From contig NZ_CP092282.1 in the NCBI RefSeq assembly GCF_024972775.1, positions 2,225,001-2,289,000 on the forward strand: a stretch of 64,000 bases of DNA, read 5' to 3'. Below, one piece after another: positions 8,724-16,814 of the stretch (the first letter of the stretch is position 1; every line of letters begins with the position of its first letter). A model generated the notes under the pieces. It saw nothing but the letters and a program-made list of their open reading frames with translations. It did no database searches and was not told where the DNA came from. Made by a program: the position numbers and the translations under genes. The stretch is from Dehalobacter sp. DCM (GTDB lineage Bacteria > Bacillota > Desulfitobacteriia > Desulfitobacteriales > Syntrophobotulaceae).

Positions 8724-9652
8724 TCGTTATCATTGGACCGACAGCCGTCGGAAAAAGTGCTCTGGGGGTTGAACTGGCACTGACCATCAATGGCGAAATT
8801 ATTTCCGGTGATTCTGTTCAAGTCTATAAAAAGTTGGATATCGGTTCGGCAAAACCGACGCAGGCAGAGAAAAAGGACGTTCCGCATCACTTGATTGACG
8901 TGCTTGATCCTGCTGAACCCTTTACCGCAGCGACGTTTCAAGCCAAGGCCAAAGAGCTTATCGAAACGATTCGTGCTCAAGGGAAAGTCCCAATTATCGT
9001 CGGCGGAACCGGTCTCTATATTCGTGCCCTCTTGGACGGTTTTGATTTTCCGGAAGAGGGTTCCGACCAAATCAAAAGCAAATGGTTGGAATTTGTAAAG
9101 AACAATGGGAATTGCGAATTATATAAGGAACTGGCAGCCTGTGACCCGGTTTCGGCAGGCAAGCTGCATTACAATGACACAGCACGTATTATACGCGCAC
9201 TGGAGGTCTTTGAACTTACTGGCAAACCGCTCTCTGAGCAGCGTTCCTATAAAGAAAAAGACTATCCGGATCTGGACGCTTCGATATTCTATCTAGGACT
9301 TACAGCACCGCGGGAAATTATTTATGAACGGATAAATCAACGTTGCCAACAGATGTTAAATTATGGTATAATCGATGAGACCATGGGTTTGCTTAGTGAG
9401 GGTTATTCGCGTAATCTAAAATCGCTTCAGAGCATCGGCTATCGTCATGTCATCGATTACCTTAGGGGATTAGTGACCAAGAATGAAATGTTGCGGCTCA
9501 TGCAGAGGGATACCCGACACTTTGCCAAAAGACAATTAACATGGTTCAGGAGGGATCCTCGGATTACGTGGTACGACATAACAAATTGGTCAATAAACGC
9601 GATTTGTGCTGATATCTGTCATACACTTAACTTGCACAGTGAATCAAACTAG
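8711..9652 (+). CDS. miaA: tRNA dimethylallyltransferase MiaA
   Basis: The 313-residue protein transfers the dimethylallyl group of DMAPP to N6 of A37 in tRNAs reading UNN codons. Visible motifs are the P-loop GPTAVGKSAL (residues 8-17), SGDSVQVYK with the catalytic Asp (about 34-42), DIGSAKPT, HHLIDV and GGTGLYIRAL (about 96-105), and the C-terminal tRNA-binding region with RQLTWFRRDPRITW. Length is normal for the family. It overlaps the preceding methyltransferase gene and is followed by hfq at 43 bp, the common miaA-hfq order. Confidence 0.97.
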   Translation: MQPLIVIIGPTAVGKSALGVELALTINGEIISGDSVQVYKKLDIGSAKPTQAEKKDVPHHLIDVLDPAEPFTAATFQAKAKELIETIRAQGKVPIIVGGTGLYIRALLDGFDFPEEGSDQIKSKWLEFVKNNGNCELYKELAACDPVSAGKLHYNDTARIIRALEVFELTGKPLSEQRSYKEKDYPDLDASIFYLGLTAPREIIYERINQRCQQMLNYGIIDETMGLLSEGYSRNLKSLQSIGYRHVIDYLRGLVTKNEMLRLMQRDTRHFAKRQLTWFRRDPRITWYDITNWSINAICADICHTLNLHSESN

Positions 9653-9695
9653 GGTAGAATTAGAAAATAAGAAATAATGGTGATGGAGGGAAATT

Positions 9696-9941
9696 ATGAA
9701 TAAATCACCTATAAACTTGCAGGATGTTTTTTTAAACCAAATTCGCAAAGAAAATATACCCGTAACCATCTATTTGGTTAATGGTTTTCAGCTGAAAGGT
9801 TTGGTCAAGGGATTCGATAATTTCACTGTTGTCTTGGATTATGAAGGCAAACAACAAATGGTATATAAACATGCGATTTCAACAATTATGCCGTTAAGAC
9901 AAGTTAACCTGAATGCCATGGTGAATGAACCTGCTGAGTAA
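9696..9941 (+). CDS. hfq: RNA-binding protein Hfq
   Basis: An 81-residue Sm-like protein that forms a hexameric RNA chaperone. The Sm1 region ([40 protein letters not shown]) and the Sm2 motif YKHAIST (about residues 58-64) are clear. The Gln and Lys/His residues of the proximal poly(U) face (LQD.. and YKH) are intact. The C-terminal tail is short, as in other Firmicutes. GGAGGG precedes the ATG, and a strong terminator follows, so hfq closes the mutL operon. Confidence 0.98.
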   Translation: MNKSPINLQDVFLNQIRKENIPVTIYLVNGFQLKGLVKGFDNFTVVLDYEGKQQMVYKHAISTIMPLRQVNLNAMVNEPAE

Positions 9942-9955
9942 TTTTTAACAAAAAG

Positions 9956-9992
9956 AAAGAGCGCATTTGTGTTTACAGATGAGCTCTTTTTT
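9956..9992 (+). terminator. Intrinsic terminator after hfq
   Basis: A 15-bp near-perfect stem (9956-9970 pairs with 9975-9989, one mismatch and one G-U) with a GTTT loop ends in a T-run. Confidence 0.9.
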
Positions 9993-9996
9993 CTAG

Positions 9997-10294
9997 TCTG
10001 CCGGTATGCTCCGCTTTTGACGGCAGATTACAGGTCATACGCATACATATATATATCAGTCATTAACTCAGAGTTATTCAAGTATAATTCAAAAAAGGTC
10101 ATAAGATAGGACTGACGCGCTTCTAAAGACGCGCATTATTCGTACTTATTATAACAGCAGAAGACTTTGTGAAAAGACACACCTAACGGTTAGCCCTATT
10201 TCAATCTTTGATACCCTGCACTCATTGGTCTGGACACCCGAGATCAATGAGGACGTATCGCGTGTATCCTGTGTGCTCCGCACACAAAAAGAAT
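9997..10294 (+). other. Gene-free leader with three stem-loops before the zinc-ribbon operon
   Basis: This 300-bp stretch between the hfq terminator and the first zinc-ribbon gene has no credible ORF. It contains three separate inverted repeats: TCTGCCG/CGGCAGA (9997-10003, 10021-10027), CTCATTG/CAATGAG (10221-10227, 10245-10251) and TGTGTGC/GCACACA (10270-10286). The last ends just before the AAAGGAGG ribosome site. None carries a T-run on the plus strand. A structured 5' UTR is possible, but I match it to no known riboswitch class. Confidence 0.35.
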
Positions 10295-10310
10295 AAAGGA
10301 GGAAATAGAT

Positions 10311-10781
10311 ATGGCAAACGATCTTTTTGGAGGTCTTAGCGGTCTGATGAAGGGATTATCCGGTTTGATGCCGCAGGAAAATTTGGATTTAAAGCTATTC
10401 AACGCCCAGAATGAGCTTGCTGATTTGAAGAGACAGGTAGAGGAAATCTATGCTGAAATCGGAAAACAAGCTTACGAACGAAATCCAAACGAATGGCCGC
10501 AATCCGATAAGCTTAAACTGCTGCAAAGCAACATTGCGGCTGCTGAAGTAACACGGGATTCACTGGGAGCGGAAAAACAGAAAGAGGAAGCGGCTAAAGC
10601 TGCTGAGGAAGCAAAATCTCACTGCGGAAGCTGCGGGTATCAAAACCCGGAGGGGACTAAGTTCTGTCAGGAGTGCGGAGCAGCACTGGGGGCGCCTGCA
10701 AAAACCTTCTGTACCTCCTGCGGGACAGAGCTTGCACCGGGTACGCGCTTCTGCGGTGAATGCGGCGCGCGACAGGAGTGA
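10311..10781 (+). CDS. Zinc-ribbon protein with coiled-coil N-terminus (1 of 3)
   Basis: The 156-residue protein begins with a Gly/Leu-rich amphipathic segment (residues 5-22), continues with a charged, Ala/Glu-rich helix likely to form a coiled coil (about 25-103), and ends with two zinc ribbons, C-x2-C-x12-C-x2-C, at about 105-124 and 132-151. These are DZANK/zinc_ribbon_2-type knuckles that usually serve as protein or nucleic-acid adaptors. No catalytic domain is seen. AAAGGAGG precedes the ATG; the next gene starts 6 bp after the stop, so the three zinc-ribbon genes form one operon. Function is unknown. Confidence 0.8.
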   Translation: MANDLFGGLSGLMKGLSGLMPQENLDLKLFNAQNELADLKRQVEEIYAEIGKQAYERNPNEWPQSDKLKLLQSNIAAAEVTRDSLGAEKQKEEAAKAAEEAKSHCGSCGYQNPEGTKFCQECGAALGAPAKTFCTSCGTELAPGTRFCGECGARQE

Positions 10782-10787
10782 TCAGAA

Positions 10788-11117
10788 ATGGCAAGCTACA
10801 AACAACCCTGCGTGCATTGCGGGGAATTTATTGAGCGCGATTCACGATTCTGTCCCAAATGCGGAAGCCACAGTCCTTTCGGGTATCTCTGCCCCACCTG
10901 TCTGCGCCCCATTGCAAAGGGGCAGTCAGTCTGCGCCGGATGTGGACGTCCGTTATACGTGGCTTGCCCTGCCTGCGGCAAGCAGACGTTTGTGGATGAG
11001 CGATGCGAACAGTGCGGCGCGGGAATGATGGTACAGTGCGGCAACAAACGCTGTGGAGAGCTGCAATTCTTCCAGAACACGAAATGCACCGCATGCGGAA
11101 AAGCAATCAAAAAATAG
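10788..11117 (+). CDS. Small multi-zinc-ribbon protein (2 of 3)
   Basis: The 109-residue protein is almost entirely zinc knuckles: CxxC pairs occur at about residues 8-11, 22-25, 34-37, 46-49, 57-60, 70-73 and 96-99, with another Cys pair around 82-88, enough for about four zinc ions. It has no signal peptide or membrane segment. It lies between two other zinc-ribbon genes with short gaps (6 and 12 bp), so co-expression is likely. It may be a scaffold or a metal-storage module; nothing in the sequence decides this. Confidence 0.78.
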   Translation: MASYKQPCVHCGEFIERDSRFCPKCGSHSPFGYLCPTCLRPIAKGQSVCAGCGRPLYVACPACGKQTFVDERCEQCGAGMMVQCGNKRCGELQFFQNTKCTACGKAIKK

Positions 11118-11129
11118 GAGGGACACCCG

Positions 11130-11891
11130 ATGCTCAAAGCATTCACACGTAATTATGAGGACAATTCCACCGATGCCGGTTTCCAGTTCACCTTTTACTG
11201 TGATAACTGTCAGGATGGCTATAAGTCCAGTTTTATTGAATCGGAAACCTACAAAAGAGGAAAAGGGCTGCGAGGTCTTGCTGCCGGAGCAGGAATATTG
11301 GGCGGTCTTTTAGGCGGCAAATTATCCAGCATCGGCTATGCTGCTGCACGCGGCACAGACATTCTCTCTGAGCGGTTTGAGGGGATGAGTCCGGAATGGC
11401 AAAAGGAGCATGAAAAAGCATTTGAACTGGCGCAGAACGAGGCTGGCCAGCACTTCCATCGGTGTCATTCTTGTCATCAATATGTCTGCGACGATTGTTT
11501 TAACGAGGATGAGGGTTTATGTGTGGCCTGTGCACCGCGTCAGGAGGTCTACGTATCAAAAGCCCGGGCGGACGCGATGAAACGCAATATTGATGAAGCA
11601 GGGGAGTCATCTACCGTATGGCAAGGCAAAATTGAAAGCAAAACAACGATTTGCTCCACCTGCGGCAAACCGGCAGGCAACGGGAAGTTCTGTAACAACT
11701 GCGGCGCATCGATGGCGATGAAAATCTGTCCGCAATGCGGTTCGAAAAACGCTCAGACCGTGCGTTTCTGTAACAATTGCGGCACCAATCTGACGCAGCC
11801 AACAGTACCTACCGGTAAATGTACCGGCTGCGGCTTTGAAAACGCACCCGGCACCAAGTTCTGCGGTAATTGCGGGATGAAAATGTCTTAA
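11130..11891 (+). CDS. Zinc-ribbon protein with Gly-rich hydrophobic segment (3 of 3)
   Basis: The 253-residue protein starts with a domain containing CDNC (about residues 24-27) and a Gly/Ala-rich stretch (about 48-72, GLAAGAGILGGLLGG) that could insert in or lie on a membrane. A CHSCH..CDDC..CVAC cluster follows (about 112-137), resembling a B-box or RING-like knuckle. Three zinc ribbons finish the protein (about 172-191, 198-216, 228-249). The pattern of repeated FCNNCG/FCGNCG ribbons matches the first gene of the operon. A GGAGGGACAC ribosome site precedes the ATG. No enzyme domain is recognised. Confidence 0.8.
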   Translation: MLKAFTRNYEDNSTDAGFQFTFYCDNCQDGYKSSFIESETYKRGKGLRGLAAGAGILGGLLGGKLSSIGYAAARGTDILSERFEGMSPEWQKEHEKAFELAQNEAGQHFHRCHSCHQYVCDDCFNEDEGLCVACAPRQEVYVSKARADAMKRNIDEAGESSTVWQGKIESKTTICSTCGKPAGNGKFCNNCGASMAMKICPQCGSKNAQTVRFCNNCGTNLTQPTVPTGKCTGCGFENAPGTKFCGNCGMKMS

Positions 11892-11918
11892 AGCTTACAT
11901 AGAGGTGACGTGGTGGTT

Positions 11919-12527
11919 TTAACATCCCCGATAACCGGTATTGCCTCTGTCCGCTCTGAGGTTCGCCATAAGCTGGCTGAAGGTGTTTGGCTGACTTGTC
12001 GCCCACCACGATCCGGATACGCCAAAGGCATACCAGGGATAACAGGGGCGCGAAGAACAGGTGGGACAGTCATATATTGTCCCACTCGTGCTGATGCCGC
12101 TGCCGTCATAAACATCAACATGCACGTGACCGCCGAAGCTCATCGTATTCGAGTAGGATGTACCCGCTCGTTTAACAACTTCGATCCGCCGAAAACCGGC
12201 GTTATAAGCAGCCTGAGCCAATTGAATAAACGATTTTCTGGGGACGACGATATCCACCGCAAGCCCAGAAGCATGCGTTGAGCCGCTGCGATAAGCACTG
12301 GTAATAATGATAGGTACTCCTAACGCATTACGCATGACCTGAAGCTGGTTGACGAGTTTTCGCATGACCCCATACGGTCTTACACCGGATGGATTAAATT
12401 CTTTCATTCGAAAATTTGCAGAAACAAATTGGTTATCCGGAAAATAACGGCAACTGCCGTTTAATTCCCGAATGAGGCCATAGCCGGCGGGGACGTTCCG
12501 CAGACAGCCTGTATCCTGTACTCCCAA
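11919..12527 (-). CDS. Peptidase M15-family D,D-carboxypeptidase-like protein
   Basis: The 202-residue protein contains the zinc-site motifs of the M15A/M15_3 peptidases: SAYRSGSTHASGLAVDI (about residues 77-93, with the H..G.A.D ligands) and GGHVHVDV (about 132-139, HxH). Family members cut D-Ala peptide bonds in peptidoglycan. No signal peptide is visible, so the protein may be released by lysis, used in spores, or derived from a phage endolysin; no other phage genes are nearby. The C-terminal half has several Cys residues (CPTCSSRPC). The start is TTG 12527 with AAGGGGGAA upstream. It is convergent with the zinc-ribbon operon. Confidence 0.75.
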   Translation of the reverse strand: MGVQDTGCLRNVPAGYGLIRELNGSCRYFPDNQFVSANFRMKEFNPSGVRPYGVMRKLVNQLQVMRNALGVPIIITSAYRSGSTHASGLAVDIVVPRKSFIQLAQAAYNAGFRRIEVVKRAGTSYSNTMSFGGHVHVDVYDGSGISTSGTIYDCPTCSSRPCYPWYAFGVSGSWWATSQPNTFSQLMANLRADRGNTGYRGC

Positions 12528-12740
12528 GGTAATTCCCCCTTATGTGGATGAAGATTATGCTAATCATCCATTATTAATATTTATATGGATGGAACAGCAG
12601 GGTGGTGAGTCGAAGGGAGAATATTAAAAAGTCCTATAATATAAGAAAAGCTTGGCTGGAGCCAAGCCCTTGGCGCAGGCTGCAGCCCTAGCTGCACTAT
12701 ATGCATATCAGATAGTCATTTATACTTTCTGATATGTCGA
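12528..12740. other. Gene-free region with a hairpin
   Basis: No ORF with a ribosome site is present. A perfect hairpin GCTTGGCT/AGCCAAGC (12650-12667) and an ATATCAG/CTGATAT inverted repeat (about 12704-12735) occur just before the bidirectional terminator. No function is assigned. Confidence 0.3.
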
Positions 12741-12793
12741 AAAAAAGGCAGTGTCGCAAAACTACTTAAGTAGTTTGCAACACCGCCTTTTTT
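12741..12793 (-). terminator. Bidirectional intrinsic terminator of the SHOCT gene
   Basis: A long inverted repeat of about 25 bp centred on the palindrome ACTACTTAAGTAGT, with A-run on the left and T-run on the right, would act on either strand. On the minus strand it follows the SHOCT-protein gene. Confidence 0.85.
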
Positions 12794-12840
12794 AATAATG
12801 GAAGCTAGTTATGATCAATTTTTATGGCCAAACAACTTCT

Positions 12841-13131
12841 TTAACTCTTGGCATCCGATCTTGCCAGCAGCTCGTTTCTGCGAACATTGAATTCATCACT
12901 GTCGATTTCGCCCTTGGCATACCTTTCCCTGAGAATATCCATGGCAGAATCTTTGGATTCGGTTTGGCGGATCGGCTTGCTGACATAATGTTTGATCAAA
13001 CGGTAAACCAGATAAATAACAACGCCCCAAAATAGAAGATGTACCACCATCATAATAATCCCCATCCACCAATAGTCACCGCTCATCATATACCCGTAGC
13101 CATTGTCAAAGTTATGCATAAATCCTCTCAT
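12841..13131 (-). CDS. Small SHOCT-domain membrane protein
   Basis: The 96-residue protein starts at ATG 13131, preceded by AAGGAGG. It has a Met/Tyr/Trp-rich N-terminus (about residues 1-20), one transmembrane helix (about 22-45), a basic loop, and a C-terminal SHOCT motif (MDILRERYAKGEIDSDEFNVRRNELL, about 65-92; a short C-terminal helix-turn-helix-like oligomerisation module). Proteins of this form are very common in anaerobic Firmicutes, often next to metal or redox stress genes; their biochemical role is not defined. A strong terminator follows. Confidence 0.82.
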   Translation of the reverse strand: MRGFMHNFDNGYGYMMSGDYWWMGIIMMVVHLLFWGVVIYLVYRLIKHYVSKPIRQTESKDSAMDILRERYAKGEIDSDEFNVRRNELLARSDAKS

Positions 13132-13251
13132 TGCGTTTCCTCCTTCACATTGATGAGTATTGCAGATCAAACTAGTTTTGCTGATCGTGTTATTTCAATT
13201 ATAGGCTCATTATGTGATGAAGAAATAAAGGTTATGTGAAGATTTTGTGAA

Positions 13252-13455
13252 CGAAAGACTTTAAGCCGGCTTGCAGCGGTTGGAATGATATCGTTTGTCC
13301 TGTTAAGTAGAAATGCAGTTAATGCCAACGTCAGCTGCAAGAAGCAAAACAGGAATATGAAACAGGGTACGCGGATGTCAGCTCATAACCAGGCGAATAG
13401 TGTCACTTTAGAAAAACAATTGAACTTTATGGCGAATTATGATCTAATAGCCTGA
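13252..13455 (+). pseudogene. Remnant of a small exported-protein ORF cut by the IS element
   Basis: The frame from 13252 reads ERKTLSRLAAVGMISFVLL.. then AVNA, which has the n-, h- and c-regions of a signal peptide, followed by a hydrophilic stretch rich in Asn and Gln. It runs through the left copy of the 140-bp duplication and stops 5 bp into the IS. The uninterrupted version (left arm joined after the right copy) would end ..NYDLIVKVM, also a short end. No ATG in frame is preceded by a ribosome site; a GTG at 13247 is out of frame by one base, suggesting an extra frameshift. The family is not recognised. Confidence 0.35.
13311..13450 (+). repeat. 140-bp direct repeat, left copy (IS target duplication)
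   Basis: Identical at all 140 positions to 15427-15566; the identity ends exactly at the IS termini. This fits the long, variable target duplications known for IS1634-family elements. Confidence 0.9.
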
Positions 13456-15426
13456 ATTCCGAAGCAAATTAGATAAAATAACAGCGCAAACCCTTGGTAT
13501 ATAAAGGATAGCGCTGTTTTTGTTTTATCAAATTCTCATGGTGTAATTTAGCTCTTTTTAGTATCAGCTAAAATATTTTTTATCTCTTTTAGCGTGAGGA
13601 ACTCTTTTGAAAAATCAACGCCCAAGACATCTTTCAATGCTAAAGATATCTCATCAACATGATCAAAGATGTATAGGTTTTTGTCTACTCGCGTACATTC
13701 TATTTTTCGTAAGCTATCAAGAATGTGCGTTGCCGAATACTTTCCATCAAATTGGTGCTGAAGAATCCGAATGATGGCCAGAGCCATAAAACAAATAAGG
13801 AAGTGCGATTCTATGCGGTCTTGCTTGGAAAGGTAAATCGGTCTGGTTTTTAGGTCGCTCTTCGTGATTTTAAAAGATTCTTCAATCCGCCAAAGCCCAC
13901 GGTAGATTTCGATGATTTCCGTATCAGACTTATCCAGTTCACTGGTAACGATGGCATAGTACCCATCAAATTTTTCTTCTTCCCGAAGTTTTGCCTCATC
14001 AAATACCGGTCGTTTGTTTGCGGTAATGATCTCGCCGGTTTCTTTATCGTATTCAAGATTTTTAACGTATTTGGCAGCACCGTAGGAAGTGGCCCTATTG
14101 TACTTACCAGGGTCTCTTACAAGCTCCATCGCTTTAAGTAAAGCCGGTTCTCTTTCAGCTTTGGCACGTCGATCATAGTCTCTTGAATAAAAAATGATCT
14201 GCTTTTCATCAATGCGTTTTTTCACCGGTTTATTGTCGTTTCCGACGACACTGATCTCTCTGGGATAGATTCGTGATTTAATCTTGTAGTCATCGCCGAT
14301 CCAAGTATAGCCGTCCTCATCAAAGACATAGTCTTTCAGTTCCTTATGAGCCCCTCGAACGGTCTGGCTGTACACATACCCGTCGCCGCGCATGACGTGG
14401 TAGTTAATGTTCTTTGCTGTGTTGTTTCCCTTATCGGCGACAATAATAACACGACCTATGTCATACTCTCTTTTCAGCTCAGCCAGCATGGGACGCACCG
14501 TTTCGCAGTCATTGGTGTTTCCCGGGAAAAGCTTGTAGGAGATTGGGATACCCATCGTATCCATAAATAAACCCATCTGAATGATTGGATCAGGGCGATG
14601 TTCTTTAGAGACACCTTTCTTCTTCATGTCGTCTTGTTCGTCGATCTCGAAATAGTAATTGGTTACATCGTAGTATACCAACTCTGTCGTTCTGCCGCAG
14701 AGAGCTTTAACCTTGTTATGGAGATGGACCTGTAAGTCATCTCGGTACTTGGCAATGATACTTAATGCTCCGTACACATTATCCAGCGAGAAATCCATAT
14801 TTTCAAAGTACCGGTCTTTGTTCTCGAAGGCTTTTTTCTTTGAAGCCGGATCTCTAAGGCGTTCAAAGATCAATAACTTAACAACATTGTTCAGGATATA
14901 TTCAATATTCAGATTCCGCGCCCTGTTAACAAAAAAAGTATGGAGTTCAAGATCGTGATATATCTTACTTAATGCAGCATAGCCGAAATACTTTCTGTTC
15001 ATATTACCAATAGTTAGAGTAGCAGCCCTGTTAATCTTAATCTGATCGATGGATTTAGATAGCTTCTCCTCAGCATCCATTTTTTCAACGACTGAAGTGA
15101 AGTGTTCAATTGGATCGGGATATATTTTTTCAAGGACATCCACGTAACCAAACGATTCAATGGTTCGCGTTCGCGATTGTTTTCTTACAGGATCATAAAA
15201 GTTTGTGGCAGCTGACAAATAGGTTCTGCCTGTCTTAGAGTGAAATGCTTTTTTTAAATACATGAAAACACCTCGCGTTCACTTAGACTATATACTTAAT
15301 TATATCACAATACGTTACATTACGCCATATAAATATGATTTAATTTGACTAAAAATATATTAAAAAAACCTTGCATTTGCAAGGCTATTGCTCACTTATT
15401 ATTAAATTATTGCTTCTGAATTAGGG
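13451..15426 (-). mobile_element. IS1634-family insertion sequence, 1976 bp, apparently intact
   Basis: The element carries one transposase gene and ends in imperfect inverted repeats: the left end (13451-13467) and the complement of the right end (15426-15410) match at 14 of 17 positions (shared core AATTC-GAAGCAA). It is flanked by the 140-bp direct repeats. The exact match of the two duplicated copies and an intact transposase suggest a recent insertion. Confidence 0.88.
13548..15263 (-). CDS. IS1634-family DDE transposase
   Basis: The 571-residue transposase belongs to the IS4/IS1634 superfamily. The catalytic residues are visible: D199 in YYDVTNYYFE, D277 in IIVADKGNN, and the Glu of the Y-(2)-R-(3)-E-(6)-K-type motif in YRGLWRIEESFKITK (about residue 458). 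A long insertion between the second Asp and the Glu is typical of this group. The N-terminal 80 residues hold the end-binding region. The gene fills the IS, with about 97 bp on its 3' side and 163 bp on its 5' side. Confidence 0.93.
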   Translation of the reverse strand: MYLKKAFHSKTGRTYLSAATNFYDPVRKQSRTRTIESFGYVDVLEKIYPDPIEHFTSVVEKMDAEEKLSKSIDQIKINRAATLTIGNMNRKYFGYAALSKIYHDLELHTFFVNRARNLNIEYILNNVVKLLIFERLRDPASKKKAFENKDRYFENMDFSLDNVYGALSIIAKYRDDLQVHLHNKVKALCGRTTELVYYDVTNYYFEIDEQDDMKKKGVSKEHRPDPIIQMGLFMDTMGIPISYKLFPGNTNDCETVRPMLAELKREYDIGRVIIVADKGNNTAKNINYHVMRGDGYVYSQTVRGAHKELKDYVFDEDGYTWIGDDYKIKSRIYPREISVVGNDNKPVKKRIDEKQIIFYSRDYDRRAKAEREPALLKAMELVRDPGKYNRATSYGAAKYVKNLEYDKETGEIITANKRPVFDEAKLREEEKFDGYYAIVTSELDKSDTEIIEIYRGLWRIEESFKITKSDLKTRPIYLSKQDRIESHFLICFMALAIIRILQHQFDGKYSATHILDSLRKIECTRVDKNLYIFDHVDEISLALKDVLGVDFSKEFLTLKEIKNILADTKKS

Positions 15427-15566
15427 AAATGCAGTTAATGCCAACGTCAGCTGCAAGAAGCAAAACAGGAATATGAAACAGGGTACGCGGATGTCAGCTC
15501 ATAACCAGGCGAATAGTGTCACTTTAGAAAAACAATTGAACTTTATGGCGAATTATGATCTAATAG
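15427..15566 (+). repeat. 140-bp direct repeat, right copy (IS target duplication)
   Basis: Perfect copy of 13311-13450, directly abutting the right end of the IS. After it the original sequence resumes with TAAAGGTTATGTGAA, a 15-mer that also occurs at about 13226-13240, left of the first copy. Confidence 0.9.
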
Positions 15567-15658
15567 TAAAGGTTATGTGAATGCATTCCTATCTTGGGGA
15601 TTTTATGGAAAGCCTGTTTTAAAGACAAAGGTCGTCTTATAAAAGCTCTTGATTTCTC

Positions 15659-15687
15659 GGCTGATGACAGGGTTCATCAGCCTTTTA
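15659..15687 (+). terminator. Intrinsic terminator upstream of hslO
   Basis: Perfect 9-bp stem GGCTGATGA/TCATCAGCC (15659-15667, 15674-15682), a 6-base loop and TTTTAATCTT after it. It would end transcripts coming from the IS/target region before hslO. Confidence 0.75.
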
Positions 15688-15787
15688 ATCTTATTCTGGG
15701 TTATACTATAACAATAAGATAATAAATTATAAGCAATAAACAATAAACAATTTATGCAGTGAGCAAGTGACGAAGGAGATAATTAGA

Positions 15788-16675
15788 ATGGATTATTTAG
15801 TAAAAGCCTTTGGATTTGACGGCCAAGTTCGTGCTTATGCCGCGGTAACCACGGCTACCGTTGGAGAGGCCGAACGCCGGCACCATACATGGCCGACAGC
15901 TTCGGCAGCATTAGGGCGAACTCTGACTGCAGCTCTTTTGCTTGGTGCAACATTGAAGAGTGAAGAAAATCTAACAGTTAAAATTGAAGGGAATGGTCCG
16001 CTGGGGGTTATTTTAGCCGATGCCAACGCTAAAGGGGAAGTCAGAGGCTATGTCACAAACCCTCAGACTCACTTGGATCTGACGGCTAGCGGCAAACTGG
16101 ATGTCGGCGGCGCTGTGGGTTCCGAAGGGATGCTGACGGTAACCAAAGATCTTGGCATGCGGGACTATTTTTCCGGTCAGGTTCCGCTGGTTTCAGGTGA
16201 GATCGGCGACGATTTTACCTATTATCTTGTCAAATCAGAACAGATCCCCTCATCGGTGGGAGTGGGCGTTTTAGTGGCTCCGGATAATTCGATTCAGGCT
16301 GCCGGCGGCTTTATGATCCAGCTCATGCCGGGAACATCCGAAGAAACCATCGCCGAAATAGAAGCCCACTTAAAAACGATTATCCCGGTTTCTCAAATGA
16401 TCCGGCAGGGCATGACCCCCGAGGACATGTTGGCGGAGGTTTTGGGAAAAAATACGGTGAATATCTTAGAAAAAATGCCGGTTCAGTTTAAATGTCGCTG
16501 TTCCAAAGAAAAAATAACTGGTGCCCTGGTAAGTTTGGGCAACGATGAAATAGAGGACATCATTGCTACCGACGGCAAGGCTGAAGCCCAATGCCATTTC
16601 TGCAATGAGATTTACCAGTTTTCGCTGGAAGAGCTGGAAACAATGCGGGATTCAGTCAAACATAGCAACAATTAA
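15788..16675 (+). CDS. hslO: Redox-regulated chaperone Hsp33
   Basis: The protein has about 295 residues from ATG 15788, which has GAAGGAGA just upstream (an earlier in-frame start at 15767 would overlap this site). Hsp33 is a holdase switched on by oxidation of four zinc-bound cysteines. The C-terminal switch is intact: C-x-C in KCRCSKEK (about residues 237-239) and C-x2-C in CHFCNEIY (about 269-272). The N-terminal chaperone domain shows the typical DYLVKA start, [14 protein letters not shown] and [13 protein letters not shown]. It stands alone between an upstream terminator and the DUF4153 gene. Confidence 0.96.
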   Translation: MDYLVKAFGFDGQVRAYAAVTTATVGEAERRHHTWPTASAALGRTLTAALLLGATLKSEENLTVKIEGNGPLGVILADANAKGEVRGYVTNPQTHLDLTASGKLDVGGAVGSEGMLTVTKDLGMRDYFSGQVPLVSGEIGDDFTYYLVKSEQIPSSVGVGVLVAPDNSIQAAGGFMIQLMPGTSEETIAEIEAHLKTIIPVSQMIRQGMTPEDMLAEVLGKNTVNILEKMPVQFKCRCSKEKITGALVSLGNDEIEDIIATDGKAEAQCHFCNEIYQFSLEELETMRDSVKHSNN

Positions 16676-16696
16676 CCTGTATAGATAATTTGCCGG

Positions 16697-16754
16697 AATA
16701 CGCTAACGTAAATGAGCCAGTATTGACATTTTGTCGGTAATACTCTAACGTAAA
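16697..16754 (+). promoter_or_regulatory. Direct repeat pair and promoter upstream of the DUF4153 gene
   Basis: AATACKCTAACGTAAA occurs twice (16697-16712 and 16739-16754), 42 bp apart, i.e. four helical turns. Between them lies TTGACA (16723-16728), and 17 bp later TAACGT (16746-16751) inside the second repeat. The layout looks like a promoter whose -10 is covered by a regulator bound to two sites on the same DNA face. The regulator is unknown. Confidence 0.45.
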
Positions 16755-16814
16755 GGAAAAGGATCGTATAGGATACCTTTCCTTTTAATATTAATAACAG
16801 AGAGGAAGATATCT

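Noticed and set aside
10796-11146. Cys/His-containing minus-strand ORFs opposite the zinc-ribbon genes
   Set aside because: They are mirror frames of Cys-rich codons without start signals.
11910-12281. 123-residue plus-strand ORF after the zinc-ribbon genes
   Set aside because: It lies antisense to the M15 peptidase, whose zinc motifs are clear on the other strand.
11919-12527. Prophage signal from an endolysin-like M15 peptidase
   Set aside because: No holin, structural, integrase or attachment sequences are nearby, so one peptidase does not support a prophage.
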